In this document: positions 8,328 to 20,300 of the stretch, one piece after another
Layout: each line of letters starts with the position of its first letter
Position numbering within the stretch: position 1 is the first letter of the stretch
Assembly (NCBI GenBank): GCA_008931825.1
Contig: QXVZ01010646.1
Location: 1 to 26,075, forward strand
Source of the DNA: Phallusia fumigata
Taxonomy: Eukaryota > Chordata > Ascidiacea > Phlebobranchia > Ascidiidae
DNA: 26,075 nt
Direction of reading: 5' to 3'
The notes under the pieces: model-generated
Told to the model about the DNA's origin: nothing
What the model saw: only the letters and a program-made list of their open reading frames with translations
Database searches by the model: none
Made by a program: the position numbers and the translations under genes

Positions 8328-11300
8328 TCAGACCTTGACGTTTCTTTTACTGCGGTCGGAGCTTCGACGCTTTACTGACGACGCCGATGACGCACTTGCC
8401 TCATTGTGACGCATCGGGTTCGCTGGGATGTCGGGTTGACTTCGAGATTTTTGAAAATCTGGAAACAAACACAAACCCAGTTGGAACAAAAATATATTTT
8501 CTGTTCTTCTTGATGATAACTTAGCACGGTCCATAGCTTACCATATCCACCATCTTTGCGATTGGCTGTTCTACCTCCTGCGCCCTCTCCCTCACTGCTC
8601 GATCCAGCGTCAAGCTGTTCCTTTAAGCGGGCAACCTCCCTTCTTGCCATAGCTTCTTTTGATCGGGCGAGAGTCAAATCGTCGAAAAGCGACTGAAGTT
8701 TACTCAGAGACTGCTTCTTGTCCTAGGAAAAGTTTAATATCGGGTAGTTGTAATGTCAACGTTTCGAAAAGGTTTTGGTTACAAAAGGTGGTTTAAATTT
8801 AGGTTGTATAAAGAAGACAAATGTCATGAGCCCAGTGATGGAATGTGAAGGTTAATAAAGGTTCCAGTTCAAAGGTCGCTGAATTTCAGGGCGTCGTGCA
8901 ACAAATTTCGGGGGTCCCGAATACACCAATTTCCCATAAAGGGTTGCACATGTAAAATTTATATTTGCTTTCTTGTAGTACTCTTTTAACAAATGCTATG
9001 TTTTGAACTGCCTTTTTTCCGACAAGCGTTAAGGGTCGCAGAAAAATTAAAAAATCAAAGGGGTCGCAGACAAAAACGTTTAGAAAGCCCTGGCCTAGAT
9101 GATAAAGTTTAAAGGTTCATAATAGTCATGCTCAAATAAGGGATATTATGTCAATATCCTGACGAAGAAGGGATCACAAAGGTCATGTACCAAACAGAAA
9201 TACAATAACTTGATTTTGATGAAGACAGATTAAACGTTAAGTTTACAAAGCATCAAACATGTTACCTTGGATAGTTCTTCCACTTGCTGTTTAAGTGAAC
9301 GAATCTCCTGTTTGAGGTAATCTATCTCCGAAGCTTTAACACGCAAGGTAACCTGTGCACAGAAAACAAATACGGTGAGCAATTGTACTGACTCTTAAGC
9401 ATCTTAACTATCGTTTAGACATCATTGATAACCAACATTGATATCAAAGCTTAAAAGAGTGAATATTTACTAGATCAGAGGTTCTTAAGCAGGGGTAATT
9501 GTACCCGGGATACACGATCTGTTTCATAGGATGCGTTGCTATTTGAACATGAAACAATAAATACTTTTCGGAAGTTACTGAAAAGAACAGGTTGGTGGTT
9601 TCAAATGGGTACCGACATAAATGAAGGTTAAGTATCACTACACTAGATCGCCTAGAAAATTTAAATTTACCTGCAATTGATAGAGTTTTCCGGCTTGCAT
9701 CTCATCATCATCTTGCAAGTCGTTTCCATCGCCGATGTTACGAATTTCAGCCTGGACAAGAAGGTAGGTTGTGTATTTTGTTTCATTCAAAAACTTAAGC
9801 TGGCAGTTCGCAAACACGCTTTTGCATTAGATTTTACAGGGCTCTTGTGTTGCAGGTAGCACTGACACGAGAAAGGTACAAGACAAAAAATCAACCAGAG
9901 ATACGTCGCAAAAACCAGCAAAAATTTTTGTTCTACCTGCATCTGCTTTCTGAGTTCAGTGTTTCTCGCCTCAAGAAGCTCATTGTCACGCTCCAGTGAC
10001 CGCAGTTCGTCATCAGCTCGCTCGATTCGCTCCAGTGCACTCGCAAGTTCCACGCATTTCTTTGAGTAATGCTCGGACAGAGTCTGGGGGATAAAGGGTA
10101 TATTTGATTTTTTCGTGTTTATCAGAAATCACGGTTCCATTTCTTTCATTATTAGGTAGAATCATAGTACACCAGGCCAAGGGGCGTTATACCGTATCAT
10201 AGTCACCCTTACAAGCATTTTCAGTCAGCAAGGAGTGGCTAGAAAAATCTAGCCTGCGGTGGGATTCGAACCCACGACAGGACCCTATTAAGAGGTTGGT
10301 GAAATGTTTTGATCCAGGTGAAGAAAATATGGAAATATTTTACAGTTGTTTGTTTTTTAAAACAATTTAGTGTTAAATTAAACTTTACAACAGTTTTAAA
10401 TGTTTAATGGTGACATCATCTTTAACCTTACCTCTATAGTTTCATTCAGCTTCGTAATTTCCTCGGATTCCGCGCCTTGTCCGGCCGTTCCGCTTTTCGA
10501 CAGGCGTTCCTCCAATTCCCTCAACTCTTGCCCGTGATGCTACAGAAACACAACCAAAATCAACCGATGGATTACAAAACTTTTTACAAAAAACACCCAT
10601 GCCACAAAATCCAATAATACCATTTGCATGTAGGTTTCCAAACAACATCATAACTTACTTTTTGCATTGCTTCAATAGCTCTCCTCGTGTCGTCACTGTC
10701 AACTTTCATCTGCATTTCGTGGTCACGACGCAATTTCGTCAGCTCCCTCAAATGAGCGGATTCGATTTCTTCCAGCTAAAATGTAACAAAAAATTTGGAA
10801 CATTAATTATGTGGTTAGGTTAAAAAAATATTCATAACAAAAACACTCGTAACTAAATTTTGTATTGTTAACCAAATGTCACAGCAGAGTAAAATCAGCT
10901 AACTATTTTTACTAAGCCGAAATAAATATTTCCTAAACAATCATACAATGTTTGGTCGTAAAACCCGCACCTGTTTAGCATGTGATTCTTCGATAGCTGA
11001 GAAACTCTGATCACATAACGTTTTAATATCTTGAAATTGTTGTTGGTACGAATGATTCAATTGCTCATCTTCGAGTTTGTCATTCATCGAATCGATCTGC
11101 AAACATAAAAAAGCAATCAGTTTCCGCAAATCATTGTGTTTTATTCGGAATTAGGACATGTTACAATGATGCATCAGTACATTTTTGTTTTATTATTCTC
11201 AATTAGGCAACCTACGGCACATGGGCCCAATCTGGCATGCCAAGAAAAATTATCCGGCCTGCAGCCCCTGTACAAATTGCTTTCGTATGAGAAACAACCG

Positions 11301-14300
11301 TGTAAAAAAATGTGCTTTATAGGTAGGAACAAAGCCATAACCCACCGTACCGAAAAACAGCGGTATAGCAGAAATGATTTTGTAGCTAAATAAGGTGATA
11401 ATCCAATTAAAATATCCAACTATTTTTAAGAACATCATATAGAGTGACGGGAACAGAAGTGAAATTGAAACATTAGTACGGCCCGCGGTCCTGTTCTAAA
11501 TTATAAGTTACTGTGTAGTTGTTAATTACGTCATTACTATACTTTACGTATGCGTTGATGACGTCATAAGTTACCTGTTCTTCGAGTGCGCCGATCCGTG
11601 CTCTCAACACATCTTTACTTTCGCTTTCTGACGTCACAGAGCTTTGACGCGCGTGCATCGGAGAGAGTGAAGATTCTCGTTCTCTTTCTTTTTCTTCCTC
11701 CCACTGCCGGGAACAAACAATCGGGTATTTTTAAGTGTTAGAAGGAAGAGAATAAGTTACACGACCAAGGAATAAGTGCCAGGCATACGTCATCTACCTG
11801 TTGCCTTAGTTCTTTGGTCCAAGCAGCTTTTTCACGATCCAGTTGTTCTTGGTGAAGTTTGTCTCGATTTTCCAGAACTTTCTCGTGCTCCTGTGGGTGA
11901 CGTAAATGTAAGAGTGTCAATAAAACAGTTTTTTTCTCTTACGGCACAAGAGGCACAATTTCGAATCAAAAGCGGCCGTTTCAAAATTTCCGTGCACTTA
12001 GGCCTTGATAGAAAGTCTAGCTGCATGAATATTGGTTTCAAATTCCTATACTTCAGTTAGTCAGTCGAACAAAAATGCCGAAAACCAAAACATCTTTTTT
12101 ACCTTTTTCAACTCAGCGGTTTTAGTCTTAATTTGATCACGTGATTTCGCTTCAGCCTCGTCGCGTGCGCTCTTTATTGCCACCTTGTGTTTCGCTTCTT
12201 CACTGGCAATTTGTTCGCGATGTTCACGCTCTAGTGACTCCAGCTTCGCCTTGTGTTCGTGCTCGATACGCTCTAGTGACTTTACGTGATCTGTGACGTC
12301 ACAAATCGTTGATAGATATGTCAAAAATTTAATGCTCGATGTCTGAAGATGTTTTAATCAAATTTTCTGTGATTATTGAAAGGTAGATTTGATTTTCGCA
12401 TTTTTTCAAAACAATATTGTTTTTGATATTTTTTACCACAAGACAAATATTTTTTACCTTTTTCCAATTTCTCAATCTCTTTCTTGTGTTTCGAAATTAG
12501 ATTATCCTTTTCACCTTCCTTCTCTCGTTTCAGCGAGGAAACTTCTTCTTTTCGCTTTCTCTCGTTTTCGTTCAACTTTGCGTTGAGTTCCGACTAAACA
12601 CACACATTTGAAAATACCTCAAATCTGCTAACAGGCAATGACGGCACACTCAAGAAGCATTTTGCGAGCTGACTTTTTGAGCATTTACATTCAGTTGGGT
12701 GTAGGACAGAAAAATCTAGAGATGGTTTGAACTTAGAACCACTGATTTCTTCTTTACTACCCTGATATGACAACCCTTGCAGGCCTGGCATATATATATT
12801 TGTCACCTTGATTCGTTTCACTTCAGCTTGGTGCTCATTCTTCGACGTTGTGACGTCATCCTGCCATTGTTGCTTTTCTTTCTCGAACATTCTCTCGTAG
12901 TTTTCACGAATCTCTATACCTTCTTTGCTGCAAGACAAAGACGTCTGGGTAAATTACCATGCATACAAATTTAATAGGGTTTCTTCTTGCAAAATTAAAA
13001 CAATCGTATTGTTTTCGTACAATAGTTTATATCCTGTCTCGGCTTATTGAAATTGCTTTAAAAACAAATTGACCATTAATCATCGAAAAGCCATTCAAAA
13101 GATGATTTAACGGAACTCCAAATTAGGAAGCAGCACAATTGCAGGCGTTGCTCCACCAAACAATGATAAAATTTCACCAAGACAAAACATATATTTGTAG
13201 AGGGAAAGTTTTCGAACCTATGCTGTTCCTTGATCTCAGCCAGTCGTCGTGTAAGCGCCTTCACCTCATCCATATATTCTTTAGTTTTATTTTGCAGCTG
13301 AGTCTTGGAAGTCGACAGTTCCTTTCGTAACGTCGCGAGTTCCTGAAATCAAAGAAACACTCCATATCCCCAACCAAACTAAGCTACACAGAAACTTAAG
13401 TGCTTATTTGGTTTTAAACCAAAGTTTGGGAAAGAGTTTTACAACAGAGAATAAACATGTTTTCCTCAAATGGTGAAACACTGTGGTAAGATGCTGCCCG
13501 GTGTGAACAATTGTCAGTGCACAATACTCCGCTTCAACCACAGACTATGGGTTCCAATCCTACAATAGCCGATAAAAATGCTCTACCTGTTCATGCTTGG
13601 CGCTCCGCGTCGCCAACTCTTGTTCGTGTTTTCTCGACAACCGCGTCAGTCGCTCCTCCATGTCACGTGACATTTCGACGCGCGTTTTCTCGAGTTTCGC
13701 AGTTTCCTGTAGCAAGCGCTCCACCTAGCGGACAAAAAGGTCACACGTCGTCAAAAAAAAAAAACAATTTTTTCCAAACTTTACAAATAAATTGGGATTT
13801 CGGTGATAAAATTATGAGACAAGTAAGTTGGTAATCATTTGATGATGTCTTTGCGAACATTATATTTGAGGTCATCAAATAACGCTGTGCCTTTCATCCA
13901 ATTATTAATGGCCAATTTTTCCCAAAGCAAGCAAGAAGGGAAAAATTTATAACGCATTGTTGTTGTGCGTCATTACAGGACCTCCGACCCCCACCTTGGA
14001 GTTGTGTTCATCGGTGATAAGTTTCATCCTTTGTGCGGCGTTTTCCTCTGCTAACTTCGTTTCCCTCTTTAACTTTTCGAAGTGATTCGCCTGATCCGAA
14101 ACCGCCGCCTTCGCTTTACGAAGCTCTTCGTCGTAGTCTCGGCGCAGCCTAAAAAGGCATCAACGAGCTTTAAGCAGGGGCTCGAAATTTGAAATTCAAC
14201 ATGTTTTTTTGCCGCTTAAGCGAACAAACGATTTGCGTTTTTCTACGTAATACAAGCAAAGTTGTTAAATGTAACGAAATAATAAATAAAAGAACTGCCA

Positions 14301-17300
14301 GAGAAATGACGTCACAATGTAACATTCGCACTCCCTTCGGACATGTATTGGGTTTCAACATACCTGTGTGACACATATATGATCTCAGCTTGTACAACAG
14401 CTTCTTTAGCAACATTTGAAGCGTGTTCGCCGATTTCACTCGGTTGGAGATGTCTGCAAAAGCACCATGAAACTTGTTGGATAAAAATCTTACTAAAACC
14501 AGTTCTATTTTTATTGTTTTTCAAAGAAGAGCTTGCTAACTTGAAAGCAGTTAACTGTAGCAATGTTTATAGTTTCCAACCATGTACGAATAATCTAAAA
14601 AAAGAAGTTTACAATTAATCTCAAGGGCTTTTTTATCATTATAAACACGGTTTCAGGGTTAACTGGAGGAAGCTCGTTTTAAAAAGCCCATTAGGTCAAC
14701 AAAGCACATAGAGATGCCTAACGTCGTGACAATCAAATTCTAACCTTTGTAGTTCGCTGTCGGCCAAAACAAGTTGAGCTCCAAGTTTGGAGAGATTTTG
14801 CACGTCGCTCGACATACAACCGAGGTCTTCCGATAAGTGCTGAAAGAAAGTTGCTTCCTGGTCGAGAAACATGGTTTCGGTGGCGAGTGTGGATGGAACT
14901 GATTGAGCCCCGTGCAGTGTTCCATAGTCCACCTGGGTTAAATGGTAATAATTGATAAGTCTGTAAGAGGTTGGTTTATTTTATTAGTCGGAGTGTTTGG
15001 GATTGTGTGCTGCAAAAACGATGTAACTCACACTACAGCTTTCCTACATAACCCTGTAAAGCGGTTACTAAGCGAGTTTTCGAACGCGGTTTGTGCAGGT
15101 GACCGTATTGCGGAAATTTAAAATATCAATGTTTAGGTTTTACAGACTAAAATTACACCTCAAAAATGAACTCGATAGTGTGCAAAAAAAAATCACAACG
15201 ATTGGCTGCAACACAAAACTTACTCCAAGCGGGTTTGTGTGAAGAAATGACGTCACATACCTGTTGTTCCCATGGTGAAATGTCGGAATACGGGGGACCG
15301 ATCGAATCCGTATCAACTTGCACTGCAAGGTTCGATACAGCTTCCAAGTCACGTGTCTTGCACGCTTCAACGAGTTCTCGTAACTTCCGCATGGCTGAAT
15401 CCGCACGGTGGCGCGCTTGCCTCGCTTCAAGAGACAGACGAGATATGCGCTCGTTGTATACCTGGTTGGAAATTAATTTTAAGGGCACATTTTTATTTGT
15501 ATTTCAATTACTTTTTTGGGTTGATAAACTGACTACATCGTTTTAAAACCATATTTTCAGTAAAACACATTTTTCACCCATCCAAGGTTTTTAAAAAAAA
15601 AAAACTGGCGAGCTTCATGCCACTACCTATTTTTAACAAATTTTCTTCGACCAAAATGATCAAAACTGTTCAGTAACATTTTATCACATACCTGTAGCAC
15701 ATAGCTGACATGAGAATGCACAACCATTGCACTGGCTAAGTCCGCCTGCTGTACACCACCCAACGATCGATGCTGATTGGTTGAACCCCTCCGTGACGTC
15801 ATCCACGTGTCACGCAAGCGCGCAACCTCGCGCATGAGCATGCCCTCTAGTGTCAGTTTTTGTGCAAGAGCATCGACGTGTTGCAAAAGTCCCCCAGTAG
15901 TCGTGTGATGTGCAATGGTGTCAGAGAATTCGGCTGACGTCAGTTGTGGTGACGTAGCAGTCTGACGTGGTTTGGAACGACTGAAGGTGGCAAGAGACGG
16001 GGATGACTGGCTGCGACGTAAAGTGGCCGCCATTTCGGCGAGAAGCAGCGCTTGCGTGCTCACCTGGTGGTTGAAAGACCAAATACAGAAAAGTTTTAAA
16101 AGTTTAGATAAATTTTGAAGCAGAACTGAGGTGATTGCTTTTTTCGACAAAAAATAAAACTTAGGCAAAATATTTTCTAAATTCACGCTAAAACATAAAA
16201 ATGTTTAATAAGTTCAGATGGTAAATTATTTACAATTGTACCTGATAAAACAGAAAATAACTAAAAGGTCGACTGTACAAAAAATTAGATAAAAAACAGT
16301 TTCATGTCCAGTCGGTTTTAGAATTTAAAACTTTTTTCAAAAATTTTAGCAGCAAAATTGTGAGAAAAAAACGCAATGCATACTATTGTCTGGGCGTAAT
16401 AAATACTGATTACGTTTCAAGTAACTGACCTGTTTTGCAAAAAGTTGTGCAACTTCTTCATCAGATAGTGAACTCTTCTCGTTCTTCTTCACTTGTGACA
16501 ATGATGATAATCCCAAGAACGACAATGGTGAAGCAGAAGGGCTCACAAGTCTTCCATCCGACCCCTTCAACTTTTCTGTTAATTGTCGGAGGCGAGACAT
16601 TGCCTTTTGATGCTGCTGTCGCGACTCAGCATTCGTCACTCGTTGCCACTTCCTCTGCTCAAGATCGGATGTTGGTGATGGTGATCTCGGAGGAGAACTT
16701 TCCTCCAATGATACAACATCCCCGGAAGAGAGCTTTCGGATGTCCAGGAGCATCTTCTGGAGGAGGGAGGTGCAATCCGACTCTGGAGCAAAGTTTGAAG
16801 GAGGGATCTTGGATGCGCGTTGATGAAGATGGTGGAGGCAGGATTGTGTGGCTTGGAGTTTTTCATCCAACTCTTGGGATCTCTTTTTCTCCTCCTGGAG
16901 TTTCATTTCGAAGTCGGATGTTGAGGATTGTTGGTTTTTCAGTTCAGTCAGTCTATGAAATCAAGTTTAGCTTGTTATTCAAATTTCACAGAAATTTACA
17001 CTGAATGAACAAAAATTAAAATAGGTAACAGCAAGAATAGAAAACTTTTATACTTTAGCAAACAGTCACTGATTAACAGATATATAAATCTTTCTGCAAA
17101 GTATAACAAACACACAGAACTATCCTACCACTAAATTTTATCTTTCAACATTTTAAGTTATCAGCTCTGGCTTACTTTGCAGTAAAAAGTTGGTTGGCTT
17201 CATTTTCCCTCTCCTCAAACTCGTGAAGTTTTTCTTCGAGAATTTGAACAAGTTTCATTTTCTTGTCCAACTCCATTTCAAGCCGTTGATTCTACAACAA

Positions 17301-20300
17301 TCAAATCGTTATTTCAGCAACGCCTGCCAGCATTAATAGCCCAATGCAGGTCCAAATTAGTTCTTGTTTAACAGTTGTATTAAATTTTCACTCAGCGCAA
17401 TACAACTTATTTTCAACCAAGAACAGTGCTTTGAACGCCCGCTTAGGGGTAATGGAATTTTTAGATTTTTTAAACGATTACAAACGAGATTTCGGACGAT
17501 TTGAAAAAAATAGTACCTTCTGAAGTAGAGATTCTTTATCGGATGTGTTTGACGAATCAGAGTCTCTTCTCGGCCGCTCGAGGGCGCTCAACCTCGCTGC
17601 GATCATCTGACTTGTATCGCCCATCTCCGCTTCCAACTCACTCATCTTCGCCTGAAATTGATGTTTTTGTGTTTTATACATAGGAATCAAAGAAAGGTTT
17701 TATTCAGCGATCTTAAAGAGTTTTGTTGGGAAAAAATAAAAAAGTTTACGCAATAAAACTTTTTAGGTCATAAAAAGTTTTACCACAAAAACAGTTTAAC
17801 TCTGTATCTACCTTAAAACTGCTGACCGATGATTTTGACTCTTTGCTTTTAATCTCATCGATGTCGACGAGTTGTTTTTCGGCGGCATGTAGTCTGTTTC
17901 GCAATTTATGCATTGCCTGTTCCGAAGTCACTTGTAGTTTTGACATCTACATCACGAAAGAATGTCATGACTTAAATACAAATCCACAGAATAACTAGAA
18001 GGGTGGCTTTCACCATATTGCCATTCCATATATACTATTACCTTATTAAAAAATGCATATATATTGACTGTGACATTTCGCATTGGGTCCCATAGTTACT
18101 TAAGCTTTTTATAACATGATTGTTTCTGCAGGCAAAAACGCATGGGTCCCCACACACGCAAAGTTGTAGAAATTGTGGTTCACTATAACGTATGTACAGG
18201 ACAGAAGCAGATATTTTTTCTTAACTTTTTCGAAAACCGAAAATGAATTACAGATCTCCAACCTACAAACTTTAAAAGGCTAGTTAACTGCCAAGGTTAT
18301 AGGGTAAACACAGCAACAAATTCACCATTATGACATGTTATACACACTGTCTATATTTCATCTAATTCAGACATCTTTTATTAATTTGCCCCATTTTAGA
18401 GTGTTAATGGGGTAACTGCTGGAACTATAGGGTAAAAAACATTAGTTATTGCACCACAATGATATGTTATATAAACTGTCCAAATTTTATCCAATTCGGA
18501 CACTGTTTAACTATTTGCCCCATTTTAGGGAGCTAGCGGGGTAACCACTGGGGCTATGGGGTAAAACACATCAAATATTGCACCATAATGACATGTTATA
18601 CAAACTGTCCAAATTTCNACGCTTTTAATCAGCAAATTACCCCAGTTAAAATCACAATTATCGTATGGATGCCAAACAATTGTCCTACCTCTTCCTTAAG
18701 TTTTTTGGCTTCTTTTGTTGCAGTGTTGCAATCGTTCAATGCAGTCATCTTCGCTTCTTCAGAGCTTTTTAGTTTCTCCGTCACCTAAAAACACAATCCG
18801 GTGAAATCAGTAACAATGATGTCAATGATCTTTTAGTAAACTTGTGTTTGAAATTCAAATGTCCACCCACTCTATGCAGGTGGTCTTTGTCCGAGAAAAC
18901 CTAATTGCATTACAGAAGTAGCCCTTAATTTTTGGTAATAACACAACCTATTTAACTACGTATTATTAAGTGTAGATCAACTTTTCAATTTTTACCTTCA
19001 AAATATTAATTTTAGATTGTGTATTACCGTCGGGTACAAAAACTCTCTTGAATTAAGTTTGCTATCAAGTTGCCTGCTTATTACATTTCTCCAAGTTATT
19101 GTTTAACTGATATTTTCGATTAGAGGGAGTCGGTGACTTTTAATTTGGTTCAACTTTTGTTACATTTGCCACTAACGCTTTATCAACATTAAACACTACG
19201 ACGATTTAAGTTCTCAAACCATGCGGTCACCAAGCGAGCGAAATTCAGTAAAAAGCAAAAACAAAACACAAATTAGCAGTTTCAAACAGATATTTCAACA
19301 GAAGCACCTCTGCTTCTCACAATTAAAATAGATCGAGTAACACTGTAAACCAACAGCAAAAGCTTGGGACAAAGTAATACCTGTTCAAGGTTAGATTCCA
19401 AGCTTTTTATGTCGCTGTCTCGTTGCTCAACAATTTTCTTCGCTTGCTTTAAAGCGTGTTTCTCCTTTTGCAGTTCATCCTTTGCAAAAAAAAACGAATT
19501 TCTAGGACTAGTTTGAGGATAATATATGTTGCTAAATCACATAAGGCAAATATTTTCTTTTATGCACGGGTGATCCAAATTTCGGGCATGTGCCCTACTT
19601 ACCCATAGCCTAAATTCTAATTCTAACTATTTTTTGTTGCATCTTTATTTTTGGTGAGCGGAACAACCCCTGAATAATATGCTCATAATGAGTCCGTCGT
19701 CGAAATACATATTGCAGTACTGTTGGATTGCTATTTATTGTTGTAATTTTGAGCGTTGGTAACCGTAATTTAGCGCTAGGTCGTGTAATTTTTCTGCTTA
19801 GGAAAACACAATGCGACTGAGACGGGGTTAGAACCCAAAACCTTGTGAGCGCAAACTTCCTAAAAATGTTTTTGTCTCCGAACTGTAACAGTATTGCACG
19901 GATAAAACGGATGAGTTGGTCTAAAGGAGCACTAATTAGTTCACTTACAAAGTTATGTCTACCTGTAATGATTCATTGCAATCTTCATCCACCTGACTTT
20001 GTGCGATAAGTTTCGAGATTTGCTCCACCAACTTCTTTTCCTTTTCACGCGATGCGGAAAGCTGCTCTTTCAATTTCTTCACTTCCGAGTCGGCCTCGTT
20101 TCTGAAAAAAAATCAAAGAATTGTTGTTACTGCCTGTGAGTAAAGTTAAAAGAATAGTACATATGATTCCTGATGGTAGTCTCTGGCACACATAGTGCTC
20201 GTTATAATACATGCATATAGTTAAGCCATTGCTTTATTAAGTATTGGCTTGGCGAGCAGCAACGAATGGGTCTCCAAACACCGTCATCGTTGTACATTAG

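Larger units (their letters stand above)
8328..10083 (-). other. mprip: Conserved MPRIP C-terminal module (last five exons)
   Basis: These exons identify the gene. In order they encode LSEHYSKKCVELASALE with NELLEARNTELRKQM; AEIRNIGDG; VTLRVKASEIDYLKQEIRSL; DKKQSLSKLQSLFDDLTLA with EVARLKEQL; and GYGDFQKSRSQPDIP. From memory of the vertebrate family, MPRIP has corresponding blocks in the same order with the same landmarks (a Y-S-x-K-C start, RVKxSEIxYLKQEI, xRLKEQL, KSxSxPD). The tail after that diverges into a Ser/Arg/Lys-rich end. In vertebrates the C-terminal coiled-coil half binds the phosphatase targeting subunit. The residue matches are seen; the binding role is known for the family only. 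Confidence 0.85.

Noticed and set aside
10261-10300. tRNA gene on the minus strand
   Set aside because: The B box and T-arm are good, but no A box, anticodon arm or acceptor stem can be drawn upstream. It is a SINE fragment.
15166-15546. 126-residue plus-strand ORF
   Set aside because: It overlaps the minus-strand exon 15461-15261 and carries no recognisable motif; the minus frame is phase-consistent.
16435-17004. 189-residue plus-strand ORF
   Set aside because: It is antisense to the longest MPRIP-like exon (16952-16430), whose frame is coiled coil and fits both splice borders. The plus-strand product is a shadow with no domain.
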